This document shows, in pieces, positions 8,378 through 17,552 of a stretch of DNA of 48,523 bases; the stretch's first letter is position 1, and each line of letters starts with the position of its first letter. A program made the translations under genes and the position numbers. Below the pieces are notes generated by a model. It saw only the letters and a program-made list of their open reading frames with translations, did no database searches and was not told the DNA's origin. The DNA is taken from positions 1 to 48,523 of the forward strand of contig NZ_JADMJO010000010.1 in assembly GCF_018780385.1 (NCBI RefSeq). Reading direction: 5' to 3'. The DNA comes from Hydrogenophaga sp. GTDB lineage: Bacteria > Pseudomonadota > Gammaproteobacteria > Burkholderiales > Burkholderiaceae_C.

Positions 8378-9256
8378 CTATCCCAACAGTGCCGCCAGAC
8401 CACCCTCGGCCTCGAAGCGGTGGTTGCGGTAGGCCAGCCGGGTCGGGCCGGTCCACGCGCGCTGCGCGATGCTGTGGGCCGGGTCGCCGGGGTAACAGAT
8501 CACGCGCACGCCGTCCTGGTCGAACGGCTCGGGCTCGATCAGCGCGGGTGGGCGGCTTCGGGCGGTGTCCATCACCTGGGCAGCAGTGCTCAGGTGACTG
8601 AGCTGCCCCAGGCTCATGATCTGGGGCGGCGCCAGATCGATCTCGCCCGCCCAGTAACGCTCCAGCCCCAGACGCGGCGCCAGCCACACCGCTTCGGTGG
8701 CCTCGAAGGTGCAGTGCTCGGCCTCCTGGCCGTGCGGAGCGGTCGCCACGAAGAAGCGCGTGTCAAAACGCTTGTTGGTCACCGAGGGCACGCGTGGCGT
8801 GACCCAGCGCGACCACGGCAACACGCTGGCGGTGGACACCGGGCAACCGAGTTGATGCAGGGCGGTGGCAAAGCCGGTGCCCGCGGCGGTGAGCTCGCGC
8901 ACGCGCGGGACCAGATCGGCGCGATGCACCTGGCCCAGGAGCAGGCCGCATTCTTCAAACGTCTCGCGCAAGGCCGCCACATGCAGACCCAGCGCTGTCT
9001 CTGCGTCCAGTCCCGGCTCGTTCAAGCCCAACGCGCAATCGAGCGCCGAACGGTCCAGTGCCGCGGCATCCACCTGGCGATCGGCGGCATCGAGCTTGCC
9101 ACCGGGAAACACGTGCACACCGCCGAGCACGCCCGAGTTGCCGTGCCGGCGCACCAGCAGCACCTCCAGCCCCTGGGATCCGTCGCGCACCACCATGACG
9201 GTGGCAGAAGGCACGGGCGGTGTGTGAACGGTGTCTGAATTGATCGTGAGGGCCAT
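8378..9256 (-). CDS. Nudix hydrolase, NUDT7/NUDT19-like long form
   Basis: A 292-residue Nudix-family protein. Nudix enzymes cleave nucleoside diphosphates linked to another group; this longer subtype, with an insertion between the conserved glycine and the REXXEE helix, resembles coenzyme A or acyl-CoA diphosphatases. FPGGKLD lies near residues 51-56 and RETFEECG near 97-104, carrying the metal-binding glutamates. The start at 9256 is uncertain: the frame is open to 9298, but beginning at MALTINSD places the Nudix fold close to the N-terminus. It lies between two genes that share an ECF-type promoter but has no such promoter itself. The substrate cannot be predicted. Confidence 0.82.
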   Translation of the reverse strand: MALTINSDTVHTPPVPSATVMVVRDGSQGLEVLLVRRHGNSGVLGGVHVFPGGKLDAADRQVDAAALDRSALDCALGLNEPGLDAETALGLHVAALRETFEECGLLLGQVHRADLVPRVRELTAAGTGFATALHQLGCPVSTASVLPWSRWVTPRVPSVTNKRFDTRFFVATAPHGQEAEHCTFEATEAVWLAPRLGLERYWAGEIDLAPPQIMSLGQLSHLSTAAQVMDTARSRPPALIEPEPFDQDGVRVICYPGDPAHSIAQRAWTGPTRLAYRNHRFEAEGGLAALLG

Positions 9257-9370
9257 GCGCGCATTGTCGGCGAGGGCTCGCCCAGCGGGTGTCGCCATGA
9301 AGGCCCGACCTGCACAACCAGCTTCTGCGGGTTAACCCACCGTAAGAAAGTGTTCTTTTTGAAGCGAGGC

Positions 9371-9399
9371 TGAATCCGATCACGAACTTGCCCCGTATT
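9371..9399 (+). promoter_or_regulatory. ECF-type promoter of the DUF4148 gene
   Basis: TGAATCC (9371-9377), 16 bases, then CGTATT (9394-9399). This is an exact match in both elements and spacing to the promoter of the DUF4331 operon at 8293-8321 on the other strand. The leader to the ATG at 9462 would be about 55 bases. Confidence 0.6.
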
Positions 9400-9461
9400 C
9401 AGTGTGTCCCGCTCGAAAAGCCAGGCTCTCTGGCTCCTCCCAACCACTTCAAGGATTCCTC

Positions 9462-9878
9462 ATGAAAAACGTTCGCACCTCCATCATTGCCCTCGCCCTG
9501 ACCGCCCTTTCCGCTGGTTCGGTCTTCGCTGCCGACATGACCCCCAAGACCCGTGAGCAGGTTCGCGCCGAACTGATGCAGGCCCAGCGCGACGGCACCC
9601 TGATCGCCGACGGCCAGACTGGCGCCACCTTCCGCCAGGTGTTCCCGGGCAGCTACATGCAGCCTGCCGCAGCCGGCACCACCTCACGTGACCAGATCCG
9701 TGCCGAACTGATGGAAGCCAAGCGCAACGGCACCCTCGTGGCCGACGGCCAGACCGGTGCCACCTTCCGCGATCTGTCTCCCCAGCGCTACCCCACGAAC
9801 ACCATGCAAGCCATGGGCGCCAGCAGCGGCACGACCGTGGGCATGGGCCAGAGCACCAGCACGATGAAGTCGAACTGA
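9462..9878 (+). CDS. DUF4148 domain exported protein with two repeats
   Basis: A 138-residue secreted protein with a signal peptide ending at VFA (residue 23). The mature part holds two near-identical DUF4148 units, at about residues 30-57 and 75-103, each reading R-[DE]Q-[IV]-RAELM..A.R.GTL.ADGQTGATFR. DUF4148 is a small domain common in Burkholderiales and of unknown function. The start at 9462 is supported by an AAGGA ribosome site and by the signal peptide. An ECF-type promoter precedes it and a strong terminator follows, so it is a single-gene unit. Confidence 0.85.
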   Translation: MKNVRTSIIALALTALSAGSVFAADMTPKTREQVRAELMQAQRDGTLIADGQTGATFRQVFPGSYMQPAAAGTTSRDQIRAELMEAKRNGTLVADGQTGATFRDLSPQRYPTNTMQAMGASSGTTVGMGQSTSTMKSN

Positions 9879-9894
9879 TCAACCGGGTCTCATG

Positions 9895-9930
9895 AACCCC
9901 CCGGGGCTGCGTGTCGGCCCCGGGGGTTTT
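9895..9930 (+). terminator. Rho-independent terminator after the DUF4148 gene
   Basis: AACCCCCCGGGGC and GCCCCGGGGGTTTT form a GC-rich stem of about 12 pairs with a short loop and a terminal T run. It starts 16 bases after the stop codon. Confidence 0.85.
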
Positions 9931-9933
9931 GCA

Positions 9934-10014
9934 TTCAAAGTCGCAAAATAAACCGCATTATTTGAATAATTTCCTTTGAAAGCATAAACTTAGCCATGGT
10001 TTCAAAGTCGCAAA
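9934..10014 (+). promoter_or_regulatory. Direct-repeat pair flanking the fic start
   Basis: The 14-mer TTCAAAGTCGCAAA occurs at 9934-9947 and again at 10001-10014, the second copy lying inside codons 2-7 of the Fic gene. Between them lie an inverted partial copy, CTTTGAAA (9974-9981), and the dyad ATTATT-TG-AATAAT (9957-9970). The arrangement resembles an operator set for autoregulation by the Fic protein or another factor. Confidence 0.45.
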
Positions 10015-11237
10015 TTTTTCCCCTTTACGATAACCCTTCGCAGATGGAGCCCTTGCTGCCGGGCGAGCATCGCCTGGGCCCTCTGCTGGAACATGCGCAC
10101 GACCTCATCCGTCGCGCCGACCAGCTCTCGGGCCTGTGCCAACCCGGCGCGCTGGGCGGGTTGCGCCGTCTGCTGAGAGCGATGAATTCGTACTACTCCA
10201 ACAAGATCGAAGGGCAGCACACGTTTCCACTGGAGATCGAGCAGGCGCTGCGCAACGACTACGCACAAGACGCGGACAAGGCACGCCGCCAGCGACTCGC
10301 CCTGGCCCACATGGACACCGAACAACAACTCGAAACCCTGTGGCCCCAGTGGGACACGGCGCGCGTGTGGTCGCCACAAACCGTGCAGGACATCCACCAG
10401 GACCTGTTTGCCCGCCTGCCCCGGGCCGATCTGGCCATCCCCCCCGCCGAGTTGCCTCAAGGCGCCGCGCCCGCCTGGCTGCAGCCGGGCGAACTGCGGC
10501 TGCAACAGGTGAGCGTGGGCCGGCATGCCGCGCCTGCCGCCGAACACCTGCCCGCCTTCCTGGCCCGGTGGTCCCAGGCGTACGCTCAGGTTCGACGGGG
10601 TGAGATGCAGGTGGTGGCCATGGCCGCTGCGCACCAGCGGCTGGCCTGGATTCACCCGTTTCGCGATGGCAACGGCCGCGTGGCACGCCTGCACAGCCAA
10701 CTGGTGCTCGGACACCTGGGCCTGACGAACGGACTGTGGTCACCCTTGCGGGGCTTTGCACGCAGCCACGACCGTTACTACGCCCTTCTCGCGGTGGCCG
10801 ATGAACCGCGAGCGGGTGATCTGGATGGGCGCGGCAACCTCACCGAGCGCGGACTGGAGCAGTGGATCACCTATGTATTGACCCTCTGCCAGGACCAGGT
10901 GGATTTCATGGCGGGCGCGCTCGCGCTGGGCGGCATGAAAGACCGCATGGCCGCCTGCCTGAACTTTGAAGAGCACGTGGTGAAAGCGGGCGTTCGCACC
11001 GAAGCGCTGCGCGCCCTGCACTACCTCTTCGCCACCCAGGGCGAACTCGACCGCAACGACTTCAAGGCCATGCTCGGCTTGGGCGAGCGCCTGGCCACGG
11101 CGCAAGTGAGTGCATTGCTAAAGCGCGGCTTGCTGGAATCCGATTCCCCCCATGGCAGGCTGCGCCTGGGCGTGCCGCAGCACGCCTTGCGGTTTTATTT
11201 CCCCAAGCTGTGGCCCGAAGCGGAATCGCAAGACTGA
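9996..11237 (+). CDS. Fic family protein (probable AMP transferase)
   Basis: A 413-residue Fic-domain protein. Fic enzymes usually transfer AMP from ATP to a hydroxyl side chain of a target protein. The catalytic motif HPFRDGNGRVAR (residues 220-231) has the full HPFx[D/E]GNGR pattern, so activity is expected. SNKIEG at 68-73 matches the class II autoinhibitory motif (S/T-x-x-x-E-G/N) N-terminal to the Fic core. The C-terminal 80 residues look like a winged-helix segment (LDRNDFKAMLGLGERLATAQ...LLKRGLLE), suggesting DNA binding. No antitoxin gene is adjacent, in keeping with an internal inhibitory helix. A direct repeat overlaps the start. Confidence 0.88.
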   Translation: MVSKSQIFPLYDNPSQMEPLLPGEHRLGPLLEHAHDLIRRADQLSGLCQPGALGGLRRLLRAMNSYYSNKIEGQHTFPLEIEQALRNDYAQDADKARRQRLALAHMDTEQQLETLWPQWDTARVWSPQTVQDIHQDLFARLPRADLAIPPAELPQGAAPAWLQPGELRLQQVSVGRHAAPAAEHLPAFLARWSQAYAQVRRGEMQVVAMAAAHQRLAWIHPFRDGNGRVARLHSQLVLGHLGLTNGLWSPLRGFARSHDRYYALLAVADEPRAGDLDGRGNLTERGLEQWITYVLTLCQDQVDFMAGALALGGMKDRMAACLNFEEHVVKAGVRTEALRALHYLFATQGELDRNDFKAMLGLGERLATAQVSALLKRGLLESDSPHGRLRLGVPQHALRFYFPKLWPEAESQD

Positions 11238-11327
11238 AGCAGGGCAAGCCGCCCAAAGGTGTCAACCCAGGCTCAAGAAGCCGGGGCAGGTGTCGATACG
11301 CTGTTATCAACCCAACACCCTGGACCC

Positions 11328-11864
11328 ATGGACGCCCTCAACACCCCCACCCCCGCGGTCGTTTCTCCCAGCGCGCCCACGCGCCGCCACGCTCCGGCAC
11401 TGGCGGGTGCGGGTGAGTTCCTGAGCTTTCGCCTGGGCGCCGAGGAGTACGGCATCGACATCCTGCGTGTGCAGGAAATCCGCTCGTACGAAGAGCCCAC
11501 CCGCATCGCCAACGCGCCCGAATCCATCAAAGGTGTGGTCAACCTGCGCGGGGTGATCGTGCCGGTGGTGGACATGCGCATCAAGCTGGGTTGCGCCAAG
11601 GTGGAATACAACGCCCTGACCGTTGTGATCGTGCTCAGCGTGCACAACCGCGTGGTGGGCCTGGTGGTCGACTCGGTGAGTGATGTGATCCGGCTCAGCC
11701 AGGAACACATCAAGGCCGCGCCACAGATCAACACCTCCCTGGACGCGGGCTTCATCACCGGCATCGCCAGCGTGGGCGAGCGCATGCTCATCCTGGCCGA
11801 CATCGAAGCCCTGCTCGGCAGCTCCGACCTGGGCCTGGTCACTCCCACCGAAACCATTCAGTAA
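11328..11864 (+). CDS. cheW: CheW-type chemotaxis coupling protein
   Basis: CheW links chemoreceptors to the CheA kinase. The 178-residue protein has the conserved fold beginning FLSFRLGAEEYGIDILRVQEI and the NLRGVIVPVVDMR segment, and ends with a short tail. The start at 11328 (MDALNTPT) is chosen over a GTG 69 bases upstream because the extension is poor in conserved features; neither start has a strong ribosome site. Six bases separate it from a chemoreceptor gene, so the two are probably co-expressed. No CheA, CheY, CheR or CheB is present in the window. Confidence 0.9.
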   Translation: MDALNTPTPAVVSPSAPTRRHAPALAGAGEFLSFRLGAEEYGIDILRVQEIRSYEEPTRIANAPESIKGVVNLRGVIVPVVDMRIKLGCAKVEYNALTVVIVLSVHNRVVGLVVDSVSDVIRLSQEHIKAAPQINTSLDAGFITGIASVGERMLILADIEALLGSSDLGLVTPTETIQ

Positions 11865-11870
11865 ACCGCC

Positions 11871-13640
11871 ATGAACTTCTTTCGCAACCTCTCCGTGGGC
11901 GCCAAGCTGTGGGCTGGTGTCATCGTCATCATCGTGGGTCAGTTCGTTGTCGTTGGCACCGCCGGATCGCGTTCGACCCAGCTCAACAAAACGTCTGAAC
12001 AAACGCTGGCCAAGCTGGCTGAGAAGACCACGCTCGCCAGCGAGTGGGCCGCGCTGACCGAACTCGCGGTCACCCGCACCCAGGCCGCCGTGGTCAGCAG
12101 CGACCCCGCCGTGGCCGAGATGTACAAGGACCTGGTCCCCGCCGCCATCGCCACAATCAACGAACTTCAAAAGAAGCTGCAGGCGATGGAGCTGAACGAC
12201 GCGGAGAAAGCGCAACTGGAGAAGATCGCCGAACTGCGCAAGAGCGTTCTAGCCTCACATGCCAAGGCAAACGAGATGAAGAAAGCCGGCGATGCCGCCG
12301 GTGCCGCCGAGGAGATCCGGGCGCGCTTCAACCCTGCCGTAACGCCCTACGTAGGCGGCTTGCGCGAATTCACGCGCATGCAATCCGACATCCGCGCCAA
12401 AGCCCAGCAGGGCTTCGACGAGCAACGTGCCACCAGTCTGAAGATCGCAACCATCCAGGTCGCTCTCTTGGTCGCGGGCATCGTCGCAGGCGCGTTCTTC
12501 CTGATCCGCAACATCCGCAACCCGCTGCGCGAAGCGATGGCATTCGCCGAGCAGATCGCCGGCGGCGACCTCACCGCCCGCATCAACAACGACCGCAAGG
12601 ACGAGTTCGGCGCCATGATCGCGTCGCTCGTCGCCATGCGCGAGCGTCTGGTGAATGTGGTGGCCGACGTGAAGCGTGGCACCGACAACATCACCGTGGC
12701 CGCCAAGGAAATCGCCACCGGCAACCACGACCTTTCGGCCCGCACCGAGCAGACCGCCTCCAACCTGCAACAGACCGCTGCCAGCATGGAGCAGATGTCC
12801 GGCGCGATCCGCCAGTCGGCCGACTCGGCGCGCGTGGCCAACCAGCTCGCGGACGTGGCCGGCCAAAGCGCCCAGAAGGGTGGCGAGGTCGTCAGCCAGG
12901 TGATCTCCACCATGGAAGAGATCAACCAGTCCTCACGCAAGATCAACGACATCATCGGCGTGATCGACGGCATCGCGTTCCAGACCAACATCCTCGCGCT
13001 GAACGCAGCGGTGGAAGCCGCCCGTGCTGGTGAGCAAGGCCGCGGTTTCGCGGTGGTGGCCGCCGAGGTGCGCAACCTGGCCCAGCGCAGCGCGCAGGCC
13101 GCCAAGGAAATCAAGGTTCTGATCGGCACCAGCGTGGACAAGGTCACCGCCGGCACCGACCTGGTGAACCAGGCCGGCAAAACCATGGGCGAGATCGTTG
13201 ACAACGTGGTGCGTGTGCGCGACATGATCGGCGAGATCGCCAGCGCCTCGGGCGAGCAGGCCGACGGCGTGAACCAGATCAACACGGCCGTGGCCAACCT
13301 GGACCAGCTGACCCAGCAGAACGCCGCCCTGGTCGAAGAAAGCGCCGCAGCCGCCTCCAGCATGAACGAGCAGGCAGACCGCCTGGCCGAGGTGGTGCGC
13401 GTGTTCCGCGTGGACGCACACGCCGCCGCACAAAGCTCGATCACACAGATCCGTTCGACCGACCTGCACAAACCGGGTGCCGCCAGCGTGAGCAGCACGC
13501 CCGCGAAAAAACCGACACCCGTCAAGACCGTGTCGACCGCCCCGAAAGCCACATCCGCTGCGCCCGTGAAGCCAGCGCCCAAGCCGGTGGCCAAAGTCGC
13601 CGAGAAGGCTGGCGCATCGGACGAGTGGGAGTCCTTCTAA
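11871..13640 (+). CDS. Methyl-accepting chemotaxis protein
   Basis: A 589-residue transmembrane receptor. The first helix is at about residues 12-34, a roughly 155-residue periplasmic four-helix-bundle-like sensor follows, and the second helix is at about 190-213. A HAMP domain ([19 protein letters not shown]) leads into the cytoplasmic signalling domain, whose tip has the usual [18 protein letters not shown] near residues 386-403. The protein ends in a Pro/Lys/Ala linker and the pentapeptide EWESF, which fits the xWxxF tether for CheR/CheB methylation enzymes. It is partnered by the cheW gene just upstream. The ligand is unknown. Confidence 0.93.
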   Translation: MNFFRNLSVGAKLWAGVIVIIVGQFVVVGTAGSRSTQLNKTSEQTLAKLAEKTTLASEWAALTELAVTRTQAAVVSSDPAVAEMYKDLVPAAIATINELQKKLQAMELNDAEKAQLEKIAELRKSVLASHAKANEMKKAGDAAGAAEEIRARFNPAVTPYVGGLREFTRMQSDIRAKAQQGFDEQRATSLKIATIQVALLVAGIVAGAFFLIRNIRNPLREAMAFAEQIAGGDLTARINNDRKDEFGAMIASLVAMRERLVNVVADVKRGTDNITVAAKEIATGNHDLSARTEQTASNLQQTAASMEQMSGAIRQSADSARVANQLADVAGQSAQKGGEVVSQVISTMEEINQSSRKINDIIGVIDGIAFQTNILALNAAVEAARAGEQGRGFAVVAAEVRNLAQRSAQAAKEIKVLIGTSVDKVTAGTDLVNQAGKTMGEIVDNVVRVRDMIGEIASASGEQADGVNQINTAVANLDQLTQQNAALVEESAAAASSMNEQADRLAEVVRVFRVDAHAAAQSSITQIRSTDLHKPGAASVSSTPAKKPTPVKTVSTAPKATSAAPVKPAPKPVAKVAEKAGASDEWESF

Positions 13641-13685
13641 AGGCCTGCTTGCAAAGCCTGGGGGTTGTCGTCGCAAAATAGCGCG

Positions 13686-14153
<468 letters not shown>

Positions 14154-14168
14154 AACTCGGCTCCGTCC

Positions 14169-17100
14169 TCAATGAAAATCCCGGCTCACCGTCGACAGCC
14201 CGCGCAGGAGCGGCGTGAGGTCTTCGAGGTGGCCGGCGATCAGGTTCGTGGCTTCGCCTTCGCGCTGCCACACGCCGTGCACCGCCAGCAGGCGTGATTG
14301 CGTGAGCACCGTGCGCTGGCGTTCGCGCAGGTGTTTCCACACGATGACCTGCACCACGCCGGTCTCGTCTTCCAGGCTCACGAACACCACGCCCGAGGCG
14401 GTCTCGGGTTGCTGGCGCAGGGTGACGATGCCGCAGTGGCGCACCAGCCTTCCGTTGGGCGCGTCCTTGAGTTCTTCGGCACTCATGAGCCTTCGTTTCG
14501 TGAGCTCGGGCCGCAGCAGCGCCAGCGGGTGACGGCGCAAGGTCAGGCCCAGGCTGCCGTAGTCCCACACGATGGCTTCGCCCTCACTGGCCTCGGGCAA
14601 ATGCAGCGGGGCTTCGTCGACCGGGGCGTCCTTCATCAGTTCGGGTGCGACCTTAAGCGCGGCGGCGTCCCACACCTGCTGGCGGCGGTGGCCGCTCAGG
14701 CCCATGAGGGCATCGGCGGCGGCGAGCGACTTCATCTGCGACTGGTCGAGGCCGGCGCGGCGGGCGAGGTCCTGGGTGCTGCTGAAGGGTTTGCTCGCGC
14801 GGGCGGTGATCAGGCGCTCGGCTGCTTCGGCTTTGAGACCTGAGACCAGGCGCAGGCCGAGGCGGACAATGGGCGGGGCTTCGACAGGCTCAGCCCGAAC
14901 GGATGTGGGCTCAGCCCGAACGGATGTGGGCTCAACGCGAACGGATAGCGGCTCAGCGTGAACGGAAGATGGCTCTTCGAGCGTGCAGTCCCAGTCGCTG
15001 TGCACCACATCCACCGGCCGCACCTCGACACCATGGCGTTTCGCGTCCTGCACCAGTTGGCTGGGTGTGTAGAAGCCCAGTGGCTGGCTGTTGAGCATGG
15101 CCACCAGGAACTCGGCCGGGTGGTGGCGCTTGATCCAGCAGCTCACGTAGACCAGCAGCGCAAAACTCGCGGCATGGCTTTCGGGAAAGCCGTAGCTGGA
15201 GAAGCCCTTGATCTGTTCGTACACGCTTTGCGCGAATTCGGTCGTGTAGCCGCGCGCGGTCATGCCGTCGACCAGGCGCCGTTCGTACTTGTGCAGATTG
15301 CCGTTGCGCTTCCACGCGGCCATGGCGCGGCGCAGGTCGTCGGCCTCGCCGGGTGTGAAGCCCGCGGCCAGCACGGCGATCTGCATGCACTGCTCCTGGA
15401 AGATCGGCACGCCCAGCGTGCGGCCCAGGGCTTCCTTCAGGTCCTGCCCGCCTCGCGGGCCGGGGTAGTCCACCGGTATCAGACCGCGCCGCCGGTCCAG
15501 GTAGGGATGCACCGCGCCGCCCTGGATCGGGCCGGGCCGCACCAACGCGACCTCGATCACCAGGTCGTAGTAGCTGCGGGGTTTCAGGCGCGGCAGCATG
15601 CTCATCTGCGCGCGGCTCTCGATCTGGAACACGCCCACGGTGTCGGCCGCGCAGATCATGTCGTAGGTGGCCTCGTCCTGGGGCGGGATGTCCGGCATCT
15701 CGATCACCCGCCCTTCCTTGGCACCGATGAGGGCGAGCGCCTTGCGGATGGCGGTGAGCATGCCCAGGGCGAGCACGTCCACCTTGAGCAGACCCAGGGC
15801 ATCGAGGTCGTCCTTGTCCCACTCGATCACGGTGCGGTCTTTCATGCTGGCGTTCTCGATCGGCACCAGACGCGAGAGCGGCAGCTGGGTGAGCACGAAG
15901 CCGCCGGTGTGCTGCGAAAGGTGGCGCGGAAACCCCATGAGCTGCGCGGTGAGGTTCAGCAGCTGGCGCACCGCCAGGTCGTCGGGGTCGAGCCCGGCCT
16001 CCAGCAGCCGCTCGGTCTCGATCGCGCGCCCGTCCCACCAGCGCGTGCTTTTGGCCAGCACCGCGAGCGCGCCGTCGGCAAAGCCCAGTGCCTTGCCCAC
16101 GTCGCGCAGAGCGCTGCGCGGGCGGTAGCTGATCACGGTGGCGGTGAGCGCGGCGCGTTCGCGACCGTACTTGTTGTAGAGGTACTGAATGACCTCCTCG
16201 CGCCGCTCGTGTTCAAAGTCCACGTCGATGTCGGGCGGCTCGTTGCGCTCGCGCGAGATGAAGCGCTCGAACAGCAGGCTCGTGCGCTCCGGGTCCACGG
16301 CGGTGATGCCCAGGCAGTAACACACCACGCTGTTGGCCGCCGAACCCCGGCCCTGGCACAGGATGTTCTGCGAGCGCGCGAAGCTCACGATGTCGTTGAC
16401 CGTCAGGAAGTAGTGCTCGTACTGCATGTCGGCGATCAGCTTGAGCTCGTACTCGATCTGCTTCGCAAAACGCGGCGGTGTGCCCTGCGGCCAGCGCCAG
16501 GCCGCGCCCGCCCACGCCAGGCGGTGCAGGTAAGAAGACGGTGTCTCGCCCTCGGGCACCACTTCGCTGGGGTACTGGTAGCGCAACTCGTCCAGCGAGA
16601 AATGACAGCGCGCAGCCACCGCCAGCGTCTCGGCCAGCAGCTCGGGCGGGTAGCACTGGCCCAGCGTCAGGCGCGAACGCAGGTGCTGCTCGGCATTGGG
16701 CTCGAGCGCCAAACCGCAGGCGGTCAGCGGCTGGCCGATGCGCGTGGCGGTGAGCACGTCCTGCAGCGGTTTGCGCGAGCGCACATGCATGTGCACGTCG
16801 CCCACGGCCACCAGCGGCACGGCGGTGAGCGCGCTGCTCTGGCGCAGCTTGTGCAGCAGCATCTCGTCGTCGAGCCGGCGCAGCTGCGTCACGCCCAGCC
16901 AGCAGCGGCCGATGAAATGCTGCAGCAGCCAGCGCGCCACGGTGTCCATCTGGTCCTGGTCACACGCGCGCTCGGGCACGGCGACCACCACACAGTCGGC
17001 CAGCGCCTCGGCTCGGATGGCGGCCAGCGTCAGGTGGTACGTGCCCTTGGGTGACGTGCGGCGCAGGCGCGTGATGAACTCGCACAGGTTTCCGTAGCCG

Positions 17101-17363
17101 TTGAGGTTGCAGGCCAGCACGATGAGTGTGAACGGCGCGTCGCATTGCACCTGGAACTGGCTGCCCACCAGCAACTTGAGCTGGTGTTTTTTGGCGGCCA
17201 CGTGGGCCCGCACCACACCGGCCAGGGAACACTCGTCCACCAGCGCCAGCGCGCTGTAGCCCAGGGCCTTGGCCCGCTCCACCAGCTCTTCGGCGTGGCT
17301 GGCGCCGCGCAGGAAGGTGAAGTTGGAGATGCAGCGCAGCTCGGCGTAGTCGGGCAGGGTCAT
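14169..17363 (-). CDS. dnaE2: Error-prone DNA polymerase DnaE2 (ImuC)
   Basis: Alternative C-family polymerase alpha subunit used in SOS-induced translesion synthesis with ImuA and ImuB. The 1064-residue protein has an N-terminal PHP domain (YAELRCISNFTFLRGASH), the catalytic aspartates in PPDIDVDF and a further acidic motif in LGLLKVDVLALG, then a helix-hairpin-helix region and a C-terminal OB fold (IVTLRQQPETASGVVFVSLEDE). The start at 17363 (MTLPDYAEL) matches the family; a longer frame would run into repeat DNA. It is the last gene of the LexA-controlled imuA-imuB-dnaE2 cassette but is separated from imuB by 189 bases of repeat-rich DNA. At about residues 798-826 an in-frame 4 x 7-residue repeat (SVRAEPT type) interrupts the usual sequence. 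Confidence 0.93.
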   Translation of the reverse strand: MTLPDYAELRCISNFTFLRGASHAEELVERAKALGYSALALVDECSLAGVVRAHVAAKKHQLKLLVGSQFQVQCDAPFTLIVLACNLNGYGNLCEFITRLRRTSPKGTYHLTLAAIRAEALADCVVVAVPERACDQDQMDTVARWLLQHFIGRCWLGVTQLRRLDDEMLLHKLRQSSALTAVPLVAVGDVHMHVRSRKPLQDVLTATRIGQPLTACGLALEPNAEQHLRSRLTLGQCYPPELLAETLAVAARCHFSLDELRYQYPSEVVPEGETPSSYLHRLAWAGAAWRWPQGTPPRFAKQIEYELKLIADMQYEHYFLTVNDIVSFARSQNILCQGRGSAANSVVCYCLGITAVDPERTSLLFERFISRERNEPPDIDVDFEHERREEVIQYLYNKYGRERAALTATVISYRPRSALRDVGKALGFADGALAVLAKSTRWWDGRAIETERLLEAGLDPDDLAVRQLLNLTAQLMGFPRHLSQHTGGFVLTQLPLSRLVPIENASMKDRTVIEWDKDDLDALGLLKVDVLALGMLTAIRKALALIGAKEGRVIEMPDIPPQDEATYDMICAADTVGVFQIESRAQMSMLPRLKPRSYYDLVIEVALVRPGPIQGGAVHPYLDRRRGLIPVDYPGPRGGQDLKEALGRTLGVPIFQEQCMQIAVLAAGFTPGEADDLRRAMAAWKRNGNLHKYERRLVDGMTARGYTTEFAQSVYEQIKGFSSYGFPESHAASFALLVYVSCWIKRHHPAEFLVAMLNSQPLGFYTPSQLVQDAKRHGVEVRPVDVVHSDWDCTLEEPSSVHAEPLSVRVEPTSVRAEPTSVRAEPVEAPPIVRLGLRLVSGLKAEAAERLITARASKPFSSTQDLARRAGLDQSQMKSLAAADALMGLSGHRRQQVWDAAALKVAPELMKDAPVDEAPLHLPEASEGEAIVWDYGSLGLTLRRHPLALLRPELTKRRLMSAEELKDAPNGRLVRHCGIVTLRQQPETASGVVFVSLEDETGVVQVIVWKHLRERQRTVLTQSRLLAVHGVWQREGEATNLIAGHLEDLTPLLRGLSTVSRDFH
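14887..14970. repeat. 4 x 21-bp tandem repeat inside dnaE2
   Basis: Four consecutive 21-base units, the first two identical and the last two diverged, each beginning GGCTCA and containing CGAACGG. On the coding strand they give four variants of the heptapeptide SVRAEPT. The segment from 14879, CTTCGACAGGCTCAGCCCGA, matches a dispersed repeat common in intergenic DNA of many betaproteobacteria, so the tandem array probably grew from an inserted copy of it. Confidence 0.85.
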
Positions 17364-17385
17364 GGCGGGGGAGCCCCCATCCCTG

Positions 17386-17406
17386 CCTTCCCCCAGAGGG
17401 GGAAGG
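17386..17406. repeat. Perfect GC-rich palindrome upstream of dnaE2
   Basis: CCTTCCCCC and GGGGGAAGG are perfectly complementary around AGA, a nine-pair hairpin 23 bases before the dnaE2 start. The wider context (GAGCCCCCATCCCTGCCTTC) has the look of a dispersed intergenic repeat. In the imuB-dnaE2 transcript it would form a stable stem just upstream of the dnaE2 ribosome site. Confidence 0.6.
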
Positions 17407-17464
17407 AGCAAGACACCTCACCGGCGTGTGTTCTGCAACGCACGAACCCACGCCCATCCAAGGA

Positions 17465-17541
17465 CACCGAGGAACCGGCTTTGCCGGGCCTCAGGTGTCG
17501 CCCCCCTTCCAGGGGGGTGGCGCCGAAGGCGACGCGGGGGG
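17465..17541. repeat. GC-rich dispersed repeat, copy 1
   Basis: The element contains CCGGC-TTT-GCCGG, then CAGGTGTCG, then CCCCCC-TTCCA-GGGGGG. The same order of elements occurs in inverted orientation at 41056-41130. Such repeats with a CCCCCTTCCAGGGGG core are seen scattered in Comamonadaceae genomes (from memory). It fills most of the imuB-dnaE2 gap. Confidence 0.65.
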
Positions 17542-17552
17542 TATTCATAGTC

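Noticed and set aside
14958..17054. A 698-codon open frame opposite dnaE2
   Set aside because: Antisense shadow of DnaE2; no ribosome site, no domain, His/Gln/Arg-rich composition.
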